A stretch of DNA of 64,000 nt from an uncultured Chloroflexota bacterium (GTDB taxonomy: Bacteria; Chloroflexota; Dehalococcoidia; GIF9; AB-539-J10): NCBI GenBank assembly GCA_903884455.1, contig CAISEW010000031.1, forward strand, positions 1 through 64,000, in the 5' to 3' direction. Positions within the stretch are counted from its first letter, which is position 1. Every line of letters starts with the position of its first letter. Below the pieces are notes generated by a model. The model searched no databases and was not told the DNA's origin. It was given only the letters and a program-made list of their open reading frames with translations. This document shows positions 10,226 to 18,392 of the stretch, piece after piece. Position numbers and translations under genes: made by a program.

Positions 10226-10382
10226 ATTGATTCTCCTGAACAAAATTTCGTCTGACTTCAGTATACACAAAATTTGTTTTATGTACAGTAGTCTATGTAA
10301 CAAGTGATGAGCACACCCTTCCGTGTCAAAACCACGATGCTATTAGGGTAAACGCTGTTGTATAATATCCCTACGAGGAGAG

Positions 10383-11468
10383 ATGGCTAGCTCGGGACAG
10401 AGGACGGGGATTGCCAATTTGCCACTGCATTATGGCAAGGTGCCGCCGTGGCTGTTCGGGCGGATGTGCCAGCTTGCCCGGGAGATTACCATTGTTACGG
10501 TAACGGAGTTTGGCACCGGGGAGATGCTGCGCCGCCTTTCCGACCCTTTCTGGTTCCAAGCTTTCGGCTGTGTCCTAGGCTATGACTGGCATTCCAGCGG
10601 CGTTACCACCACCGTCTGCGGCGCATTAAAGGAAGGAATGCGCGGGCTGGAAAGAGAGCTGGGCTTATTTGTGGCCGGGGGCAAGGGCCGGACTTCCCGA
10701 AAAACCCCTGCCGAGATAGAAAACACCGGGCACCTGCTGAAGGTCAATCCCTCGTCTCTGGTGTACGCCAGCCGGATGTCAGCAAAGGTGGATAACTCCG
10801 CCCTTCAGGATGGCTATCAGCTCTATCACCACAGCTTCTTCTTTACCCAAGACGGCTCCTGGGCAGTGGTTCAACAGGGTATGAATGAAGTCAATCGCTA
10901 CGCGCGCCGCTATCACTGGCTGGGGGAGAAAGTCGTTGACTTCGTCTGCGAGCCCGAGTCGGCTATCTGTTCTCAGGCCAGAGGCGAGGCATTGAATCTG
11001 GTGGCTCTGGAGAGTGCAAAGGTGAGGGAGGTCATTGCCCATGTTGCTGCCGAAGAGAAGCCAGATAAAATTGTCGGCCAGTTAAATAAGCTCAAGACCT
11101 TAACTCTGCCTCAGCGACCTTATATCAGCCTGGAGGATATTCACCCCGACAGGCTAAGCAAGATTTTCCTCACAGCTTATGAACATAAGCCACAGAACTT
11201 TGAATCGCTGCTAGCCCTGGAGGGCGTAGGACCCAAAACCCTCCGCGCCTTGAGTCTTATTTCAGAGCTGGTTTATGACACCCCCGTTAGCCTGCGCGAC
11301 CCGGCGAGCTACAGCTTTGCCCATGGTGGCAAGGATGGCTACCCCTATCCCGTGGACAGGAAGACCTACGATAGCAGCATTCAGTTCCTAGCTCGGGCTC
11401 TGGAAAAAGCCAAAATTGGAGATAAGGACAAGCTCGAAGCCTTCAGGCGCCTCAGGGCCTGGCAGTGA
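10383..11468 (+). CDS. DUF763 family protein with helix-hairpin-helix-like segment
   Basis: RTGIANLPLHYGKVPPWLF, GYDWHSSGVTTTVCGALKEG, HhH-like LLALEGVGPKTLRALSLI, DRKTYDSSIQFL typical of DUF763. Confidence 0.88.
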   Translation: MASSGQRTGIANLPLHYGKVPPWLFGRMCQLAREITIVTVTEFGTGEMLRRLSDPFWFQAFGCVLGYDWHSSGVTTTVCGALKEGMRGLERELGLFVAGGKGRTSRKTPAEIENTGHLLKVNPSSLVYASRMSAKVDNSALQDGYQLYHHSFFFTQDGSWAVVQQGMNEVNRYARRYHWLGEKVVDFVCEPESAICSQARGEALNLVALESAKVREVIAHVAAEEKPDKIVGQLNKLKTLTLPQRPYISLEDIHPDRLSKIFLTAYEHKPQNFESLLALEGVGPKTLRALSLISELVYDTPVSLRDPASYSFAHGGKDGYPYPVDRKTYDSSIQFLARALEKAKIGDKDKLEAFRRLRAWQ

Positions 11469-11481
11469 ACTGAGATTGCTT

Positions 11482-11625
11482 CACCTGTCACCCTCATCCT
11501 TCGATAAGCTCAGGACAGGCTCTTAATCCTCTCCCGTCAAAGGAGAAGAGATTGCTTCGGCCCGATAAATCGGGCCTCGCAATGACATGTGAGTTCGAGG
11601 GAGAGGGAATTTGGCTCGCAATGGC
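11482..11625. repeat. Composite dispersed-repeat region
   Basis: Contains CCTTCGATAAGCTCAGGACAGG-type and GAGATTGCTTCGGCCCGATAAATCGGGCCTCGCAATGAC-type elements. Confidence 0.7.
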
Positions 11626-11671
11626 ATAATGAAGTTATTCTCCTGACAAGATACAATAATAAGGTACGGCA

Positions 11672-12997
11672 ATGAGCGACTTTGACATCGCATCTTACGT
11701 TTCCCGCATTGAAGCGAACCGTTCGGTCAAGGATGCTTTAATGCAAAGCTTAAAGACGCGCCGACCTCCATATCGCATCTCCGTAACCGACCTGCTTAAC
11801 CTCAAACAGGCTTATTTCAGGAGAAAGTATCCGGAAATTGCTCCGCCTCTGGAGAAACAGCAGCTTATGTGGGCCGGCACTGGCTTTCACAAGACCTTCG
11901 GCTCAGCCGTATCCAGTGAAGAATACCTGGAGCAATTCGTAGAAGCTGAGGGCATAGTGGGCAAGATTGACATCTACGAAAAAATTCCCGTGGAGGTCAA
12001 GACAACTTCTACACCCATAGACACGAAGGATTTATTGAAATACAGGCCAACTTATATTGAGCAATTGGGCATGTACTGTGCTATGGTCAATGCCCACGAG
12101 GGAGAAATCATCATTTATCACCGCCCCGCGGAGGAATCGCCCTCGACTCCTCCTCTGGTTGTCTATCACGTTACATTCCCTAACCTGGAAGCAATTCGAG
12201 AGGAAATGCGGCGGAGACGAGACCTCCTGGTGCAAGCGCTCATTGCCAACGACCCTAGCAATCTTCCCGTTTGCCCCTGGTTCAACAGGCAGTGCGATTA
12301 CTCGCAGGTATGCGACTGCGCAACCACACCGATGCCGGCATCGTATAAGATAGCCGAGTTAGCCGGGGAAATTTACGTCGATAGCACAACTTGCGAGCAA
12401 CTTCTCAGCAAGATGGCTGGGGCTCAATCATCCCAACTGTTTGGTATTAACGATATTGTCTTCCCCCGCAAAGCATATTTTGAGCGCCTTAAGTTGAGTG
12501 AAGGAGTCCGGGAAGAGAAGGAAGAGTATCTTCGTTCCATGGATGAGCTTGGCTTCCTCGATGCACTCCGCGATTCATTACGCTACGGTGCCCCAGGCGA
12601 AGCGCAGAGGATTCCCGTGAAGCATGCGCCACTAGCCGACCTGGTCCAAATCTGGCAGAAGTTGCCCACCATCCTGCGCGGCCCAAAATTTTCCTCGCTG
12701 GTGGAAAGGGAACGCTTGCCCCGGATGTTCCCTCATTACTTCCTCCGGCTGGGATTTGACTGTGCTTTAACAGAGCACACAAAAGGCAGGCTGCTGCTCT
12801 ACTATGTTAAGGTTCCTAAAGAAGATGCCAAGCTGATGGTCTATGATGTAAACTTCAGGAATTTGAATACTATTAAAGCTGAAGCATTACGCCGGCTTGA
12901 GCTTTTGGAAAAGGCGACATCACCACTGCAACTTCCCAAATGCCCCTCCTGGATGTGCCCTTACTGCGACTACAGGCTTGAATGTGGCGAAGCGTGA
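11672..12997 (+). CDS. Cas4/RecB-like PD-(D/E)XK nuclease with internal duplication (second half degenerate)
   Basis: First half: GTGFHKTFG, GKIDIYEKIPVEVKTT, YIEQLGMYCAMV and CPWFNRQCDYSQVCDC; second half repeats LLLYYVKV...VNFRNLNTIKAEALRRLELL...CPSWMCPYCDYRLEC. Confidence 0.82.
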   Translation: MSDFDIASYVSRIEANRSVKDALMQSLKTRRPPYRISVTDLLNLKQAYFRRKYPEIAPPLEKQQLMWAGTGFHKTFGSAVSSEEYLEQFVEAEGIVGKIDIYEKIPVEVKTTSTPIDTKDLLKYRPTYIEQLGMYCAMVNAHEGEIIIYHRPAEESPSTPPLVVYHVTFPNLEAIREEMRRRRDLLVQALIANDPSNLPVCPWFNRQCDYSQVCDCATTPMPASYKIAELAGEIYVDSTTCEQLLSKMAGAQSSQLFGINDIVFPRKAYFERLKLSEGVREEKEEYLRSMDELGFLDALRDSLRYGAPGEAQRIPVKHAPLADLVQIWQKLPTILRGPKFSSLVERERLPRMFPHYFLRLGFDCALTEHTKGRLLLYYVKVPKEDAKLMVYDVNFRNLNTIKAEALRRLELLEKATSPLQLPKCPSWMCPYCDYRLECGEA

Positions 12998-13145
12998 CAT
13001 AGGTATGAATCTAAGAGAAATCTGGTCTACCGAGCGCAATTGAGTTTGTAGGAGTAGTGGAAATGCTAACAGGAATACATTTTCTCTTGAGCTATAAATG
13101 CGATTCAGAATGCGACCAGCGAAGTGTCGAAAGGAAGGAGGCAAC

Positions 13146-13580
13146 ATGAATCTATCTGATGAACAGAAAATTGTGTCCATAATGAAGAACAATTCTCTCC
13201 ATGCGTATCTCGCTACCTGCGATGGTGACCAACCAAGAGTGCGTCCAGTATCACCGATAGTCGAAGACGATATGTCTATCTGGGTAACAACCGGCGGCAC
13301 CTCCCGAAAGGTAAAACAAATACGGCAGAATCCCAAGATTTGTCTCGCTTTTGTGGAACTGCCTGACGGAGATAGGGCTGCCATCGTCATCGGTGAAGCC
13401 CAGATAATTCCGGATATCGAAAAGAAAAAAAGAGTGTGGAAGCTGGCCAGTTTTGATTTATGGAAACATTTCCCCAATGGTCCAGACTCCGATGATTTTT
13501 GCCTGCTGAAAATCATCGTTAAGAGTATCGAATGGAGAGAAAGCTGGACAGCCGGAGCGAAAATCTACGAACCAGCTTGA
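13146..13580 (+). CDS. Pyridoxamine 5'-phosphate oxidase-like FMN-binding protein
   Basis: HAYLATCDGDQPRVRPVSPIVEDDMSIWVTTGGTSRKVKQIRQNPKICLAF; start at MNLSDEQ preceded by GGAAGGAGGC. Confidence 0.85.
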   Translation: MNLSDEQKIVSIMKNNSLHAYLATCDGDQPRVRPVSPIVEDDMSIWVTTGGTSRKVKQIRQNPKICLAFVELPDGDRAAIVIGEAQIIPDIEKKKRVWKLASFDLWKHFPNGPDSDDFCLLKIIVKSIEWRESWTAGAKIYEPA

Positions 13581-13824
13581 CAATAAACAAGGACATGAGC
13601 TATGGGATAGGATTACATCTCTTCGTCTAACAGAGCGTACCTCGCTTCGTGCCTTCGGCACTGTGATCAATTGCACATCCATGGTGAACAAATGATTTCA
13701 TAGGAACAAATTCATGAAATAAAGAGTAAAATTATTTCTATACTTAAGCATTATGAGGTCGAAAAGGACATTGATCTAACGTGTAGTTATCTTATGATAA
13801 AATAAAGGATTGGAGAGGTGAGCA

Positions 13825-14268
13825 ATGAATTGGTTGGACATAGTCATAATAGTTGTTATAGTTTTACTGGGTATTGCGGGCTTGCGGCAAGGAATGATCA
13901 GGACAGTATTTGGTATCGCTGGGTTAATAGGTGGCATAGTTTTAGCCGGGCGTTATTACGACGAGCTTGCGGCACGGCTTTTTCCGTCCGGTGCTATCTG
14001 GGGCAACATAGCTGCTTACGCCATCATCCTATTAGCCACTTTACTTGTAGCCGGTGTGATTGGCTGGCTTATAGCCAAGCTGGTTAACTTCGCCGCACTT
14101 GGTTGGCTGGATAGGGTTATGGGCTTTATCCTTGGCATCGTTATAGGAGGCCTGCTATGTGCTGCCATCCTCGCTATCGCCGTCAAGTTTTACCCGGGCA
14201 TGGAGGCAACTATCAGTCAATCGGTAATAGCCAAATTCTTAACGGGGGGATTCCCCTTGTTATATTAG
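13825..14268 (+). CDS. CvpA-like membrane protein
   Basis: MNWLDIVIIVVIVLLGIAGLRQGMIRTVFGIAGLIGG...; four predicted TM helices; GGAGAGGTGAGCA RBS. Confidence 0.8.
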   Translation: MNWLDIVIIVVIVLLGIAGLRQGMIRTVFGIAGLIGGIVLAGRYYDELAARLFPSGAIWGNIAAYAIILLATLLVAGVIGWLIAKLVNFAALGWLDRVMGFILGIVIGGLLCAAILAIAVKFYPGMEATISQSVIAKFLTGGFPLLY

Positions 14269-14329
14269 CACTTCTGCCTGAGGAATTTGATTCCATCCGC
14301 AACTTCTTTATTACGAGCTAACGGATAAT

Positions 14330-14656
14330 TTACTCCTCAAGAACTCCGTCCAATACCTTTTTGAGTTCCTTCTTAGGCTTGTAACCGATAACTTGCTGAA
14401 CAGGCTGTCCACCTTTAAATACAATCATAGTGGGAATAGAGGCTATCCCGTACCTGGCAGCCAAAGGACCATTCGCATCCACATCTACCTTAGCAAAGTC
14501 TATTTTACCAACATACTCTTTCGCTAACTCCTCGAGAACAGGAGCGGTAGCCAAGCAGGGACCACACCATTGTGCCCAGAAATCTACCATAACTGGCGAC
14601 TTCGATTGCAAAACTGTTTTTTGAAAGTTATTCTCACCTACTATCGGTTGTATCAT
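14330..14656 (-). CDS. trxA: Thioredoxin
   Basis: VMVDFWAQWCGPCLATAPVLEELA (WCGPC active site), IPTMIVFKGGQ. Confidence 0.96.
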   Translation of the reverse strand: MIQPIVGENNFQKTVLQSKSPVMVDFWAQWCGPCLATAPVLEELAKEYVGKIDFAKVDVDANGPLAARYGIASIPTMIVFKGGQPVQQVIGYKPKKELKKVLDGVLEE

Positions 14657-14673
14657 TAATTTGACCTCCTTAC

Positions 14674-15450
14674 TTAAAATTCTATATCCAAAGCAAAGAA
14701 GTTAATGGCATTCCTCGTTGTCTGTTCAGCAATTGTAGCTTCATCAATTTCTTTAAGGTGGGACACGGCCTCCAGACCTCTTAAAATATCAGCGGGCTGG
14801 GACTCATACCGTGCTGCCCTTCCATAAGTGACGGGGCAATCTGTCTCCAGAAGCAATCTCGGCAAAGGTGCTTCCTTGACTGCCCTTCTATGCTCTTCAT
14901 GGTACTCAGCAGCTGGCGTGGCCGAAACAAAATAGCCACCAGCAATTATATCCTTAAGGACACTGGAAAAGCCAGTGAACCAATGAAAAACGGCTTTATC
15001 TATGCCGACATCCTGAATTAGATGCAGTGCATCCTTCCAAGCATATCTACTGTGAATTATTGCGGGCTTAGCATATTTCCTGGCTATATTCAGAAGCCGA
15101 CCCAGAACCTCTTGCTGCAATTCCTTGGACGCTACCTTCAACACCCTCTTGTCATAGTCCAGACCTATTTCACCAACAGCAACTGCTGAAGAAATATTCT
15201 GCTCAATAAACCGCAAATTACCATCTATCTCAAAAGTCCCAAGATTAGCTAGCTCCCAGGGATGTAAGCCTAAAGCAGGATAGACAAAACGGCGATGTTC
15301 TCGCGATATTTCCAGTGTTTTTATGTTCGATTGGTGGTTCGACCCCACAGCTATTATGGCAATAACGCCGGCTTTTTTAGCTTCCTCGAGCATCAAATCG
15401 AGGCTTTTCAGTTCGTCAAGATGGGCATGAGTATCGATGAGTTTATACAC
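14674..15450 (-). CDS. TatD family metal-dependent hydrolase
   Basis: LIDTHAHLDE, VAVGEIGLDYDKR, PAIIHSRYAW, LLLETDCP motifs. Confidence 0.92.
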   Translation of the reverse strand: MYKLIDTHAHLDELKSLDLMLEEAKKAGVIAIIAVGSNHQSNIKTLEISREHRRFVYPALGLHPWELANLGTFEIDGNLRFIEQNISSAVAVGEIGLDYDKRVLKVASKELQQEVLGRLLNIARKYAKPAIIHSRYAWKDALHLIQDVGIDKAVFHWFTGFSSVLKDIIAGGYFVSATPAAEYHEEHRRAVKEAPLPRLLLETDCPVTYGRAARYESQPADILRGLEAVSHLKEIDEATIAEQTTRNAINFFALDIEF

Positions 15451-15767
15451 TAGATTTTCTTTTCGTTAAGCATGGCCCTGTAATACTTAAGCCCCGCCTC
15501 AGTCGGCTTGTAGCCATAGAGAGCAAACCTATCTTCTCGTTCCTTGGTGATTAAATTTGCCGATACCAATGCCCGTAAAATTGCCTCGCCAAAGTACCCA
15601 CCCAAATTAAGGTGATGGTCGGGAACAGCTTTGTTAGTCGCCTCATACTCTCGGCAAATAACGGCTAAGAGCTTCGCCGGCTCCCTCTCCAGACTTTGGA
15701 AGAGAGCTTGCATAGTCTCTGTCTGCTTTACTACGTCAACAAAATCTTCGAAACCACCCATGTCCAC
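15450..15767 (-). CDS. Hypothetical protein (105 aa, winged-helix-like)
   Basis: ORF abutting tatD and probably co-transcribed; LVSANLITKEREDRFALYGYKPTEAGLKYYRAM looks like a C-terminal wHTH. Confidence 0.65.
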   Translation of the reverse strand: MDMGGFEDFVDVVKQTETMQALFQSLEREPAKLLAVICREYEATNKAVPDHHLNLGGYFGEAILRALVSANLITKEREDRFALYGYKPTEAGLKYYRAMLNEKKI

Positions 15768-15950
15768 TAACTCCTAATCTTAACAGAGTAATAATCCTTC
15801 GTACTATAACACATTTGCCTGAAAAGCTATTTTAGCGATTATGGCTCACCACGGCAACTACCACAAGACCACTATTGCCACTAGTATTGACACTCTGGGT
15901 AAGCAATGCTATAGTGAAAAAGAAGCTAACACATTGAATGAGGTGCAAGG

Positions 15951-16286
15951 ATGAATTACGGGCGTGAGTTATTGAAGGGAAATACTGATTCTCTACTGCT
16001 GTGCTTAATTAGTCGTGAGCCTACCTATGGCTATCAGATAGTAAAGGAACTGCAGAAAAGGAGTAATGGGTATTTTCAGTTTAAAGAGGGTACTCTTTAT
16101 CCCGCTCTCCACCGCTTAGAGCGAGACAACCTTATTACAGGTAAATGGCAGATACTGCCTAATGGACTGCAGAGACGTTATTACTACATAACTGAAAGGG
16201 GACAGCAGGTCCTAGCTAAAAGGTTAGCTACATGGCAGGATTTTTCTACAGCAGTTAAAGCAGTTATACAACCGGAAACAACCTAG
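15951..16286 (+). CDS. PadR family transcriptional regulator
   Basis: LLLCLISREPTYGYQIVKELQKRSNGYFQFKEGTLYPALHRLERDNLI; RYYYITERGQQVL. Confidence 0.95.
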   Translation: MNYGRELLKGNTDSLLLCLISREPTYGYQIVKELQKRSNGYFQFKEGTLYPALHRLERDNLITGKWQILPNGLQRRYYYITERGQQVLAKRLATWQDFSTAVKAVIQPETT

Positions 16287-16293
16287 AGCTAAA

Positions 16294-17187
16294 ATGGTAA
16301 GTAGCATAAGCCATTATTTACACAGGTTTAAGGCTAGCCTCAAAATTGATCATACTATCAGGGACGGCGTGGCTGCGGAGCTTTACGCACATCTCGAAGA
16401 TAAAAGTCGGGAGCTAGAAGAGAATGGGCTAAGCAAAGAGGAAGCAAGCAAAATCGCGGTACAATCTCTGGGCTCCCCAGAATTAATTGCCGAGCAAATC
16501 TATGAAACACATGCTCAAGGTAGCTGGAAGGATGCAATTTTCAGCGCCTTGCCTCATCTTTTGGTTGCCTTGCTCTTCACTTCATATTACTGGCAAAATG
16601 TCATCTACGCGTCAATTATATTAGCACTAACCGTGGGCATAGCAATTTATGGTTGGCATCAGGGTAAACCAATATGGCTTTTCCCCTGGCTAGGATACTA
16701 TTTTATGCCAGTAGTAGTTAGCGGTATATTGCTGCTTTCACTCCCCGAAGGTTGGGGCTGGATAGCAGCGCTCATCTATATCCCCTTGGTTCTTTTTGTC
16801 TTTATTCATATAATGAGACAAACCGCCAGGCGGGATTGGCTATATGCATCACTGATGCTAGCTCCTATGCTTGTGACATTCGCCTGGTTTTCATCCTTGG
16901 GCAAAGGAAACGAGCTTCTGGCAAGTGACTGGGCAGCAAGGTTGCAGACAAATGCACTGTGGATAGTTATTAGTTTTGTTGCTTTGGCAGCAGCAACTAT
17001 CGCCTTCATCCGCCTCAAGCCACGCAGGTATAAAATAATTAGTTTACTAATTCCGCCGCTGGTGGTCTTATTCGCGGTAATCACAGCAAGCGGAGGGAAC
17101 ATTTGTTCCTGGAGTTGGCTGCTGTTGCTCTTTTCTTTATCCGCCTTTGCCATCCCACTATGGATGCAAGCCAGAGCCTACGAATAG
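16294..17187 (+). CDS. Membrane protein with N-terminal HAAS-like domain
   Basis: N-terminus VAAELYAHLEDKSRELEENGLSKEEASKIAVQSLGSPELIAEQI followed by multiple TM helices; paired with padR. Confidence 0.8.
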   Translation: MVSSISHYLHRFKASLKIDHTIRDGVAAELYAHLEDKSRELEENGLSKEEASKIAVQSLGSPELIAEQIYETHAQGSWKDAIFSALPHLLVALLFTSYYWQNVIYASIILALTVGIAIYGWHQGKPIWLFPWLGYYFMPVVVSGILLLSLPEGWGWIAALIYIPLVLFVFIHIMRQTARRDWLYASLMLAPMLVTFAWFSSLGKGNELLASDWAARLQTNALWIVISFVALAAATIAFIRLKPRRYKIISLLIPPLVVLFAVITASGGNICSWSWLLLLFSLSAFAIPLWMQARAYE

Positions 17188-17351
17188 TCATCGCTGGAAG
17201 ATTCCGTTCTTAAGTGCTCCCACGGATTTACCCGTTGGCATTTTAGGGATTACATAAAATCAACCCGCAGAATTAAAGATTTTGCGGGGTAAAGGAGCAA
17301 AGCGGATTTTTGTGGGATACTAAAGGAAAAAGGAAGAAAAGCAGGTTGAAA

Positions 17352-18392
17352 TCATGAACTCTGTTTCTGACTCCACAAGCCGGGTTGGGACTGAATATCC
17401 CTTTTGTAAGGCAGCCCCAGATGTTCATAAGCAAGTCTGGCGGCTACTCTGCCACGAGGTGTCCGTTCCAGAAAACCTAACTGAAGAAGGTACGGCTCGT
17501 AAACATCCATAATAGTATCAGCATCCTCGTTAATGGAAGCAGCAATGGTATCTAGGCCTACAGGACCACCATCAAATTTGTCAATTATTGTATGCAACAC
17601 TCTATGGTCTATGTCATCCAAACCCACAGAATCTATCTCCAGCTTTGAAAGTCCTTCCAGAGCTACTTCCTTGGTGACCACTCCATCTGCCATCACCTGA
17701 GCATAATCTCTTATTCTCTTCAAGAGACGATTGGCTACTCGGGGAGTACCCCTAGCACGCTGGGCAATCGGGACAAGCCCCTCCTTCTCTGCTTTCACCT
17801 TAAGGATAGTTGCTGACCTCTTCAAAATCGCCTGTATCGCTGCCTCGTCGTAGAAATCAAGATGGTATGGCACCCCAAATCTATCGCGGAGGGGAGGACT
17901 CAGTAGAGCAAAGCGCGTAGTAGCCCCAATTAAGGTAAAGTGCGGCAAATTCAACCGTAAATTTCTAGCAGCTGGACCTTTCCCTAAAAAGATGTCAAAA
18001 ACAAAATCCTCCATTGCCGGATAGAGTTTTTCCTCTATTATATGGCTAAGCCTGTGTATCTCGTCAATAAAAAGGATATCCCCTTCATGCAGATTAGTAA
18101 TAATAGCTGCTAAGTCTCCAGTGCGTTCTATCGCCGGCCCGGAACTAACTTTAATATCAACTCCCATCTCAGCAGCGATGATGTAGGCAAGGGTAGTCTT
18201 TCCCAAACCGGGGGAACCATAAAGCATGATATGGTCTAGTGGCTCGCCTCTTTTTTGAGCAGCGAGAATAGCTATTTTTAGATTATCTTTAATTTTTTCT
18301 TGACCTATGAATTCACTAAGGCGTCTAGGACGAAGGTCAAAATCAATAAAGCTATCCTCGGTTGCTATTTTACCTGAAATAAGCCGCATCAC
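17352..18392 (-). CDS. ruvB: Holliday junction branch migration helicase RuvB
   Basis: [60 protein letters not shown]. Confidence 0.97.
   Translation of the reverse strand: MMRLISGKIATEDSFIDFDLRPRRLSEFIGQEKIKDNLKIAILAAQKRGEPLDHIMLYGSPGLGKTTLAYIIAAEMGVDIKVSSGPAIERTGDLAAIITNLHEGDILFIDEIHRLSHIIEEKLYPAMEDFVFDIFLGKGPAARNLRLNLPHFTLIGATTRFALLSPPLRDRFGVPYHLDFYDEAAIQAILKRSATILKVKAEKEGLVPIAQRARGTPRVANRLLKRIRDYAQVMADGVVTKEVALEGLSKLEIDSVGLDDIDHRVLHTIIDKFDGGPVGLDTIAASINEDADTIMDVYEPYLLQLGFLERTPRGRVAARLAYEHLGLPYKRDIQSQPGLWSQKQSS

Noticed and set aside
11672-12997. CRISPR-Cas locus because of the Cas4-like nuclease
   Set aside because: No direct repeat-spacer array and no cas1/cas2/effector genes seen in the window.
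13700-13804. Short frame EIKSKIISILKHYEVEKDIDLTCSYLMIK resembling the start of an MNT nucleotidyltransferase
   Set aside because: Lacks the GSxxRG motif and ends after about 30 residues; too weak to call even as a remnant.
17258-17295. Hairpin CCCGCAGAATTAAAGATTTTGCGGGG between the HAAS gene and ruvB
   Set aside because: Possible convergent-gene terminator, but no clear T-tract; not strong enough to list.
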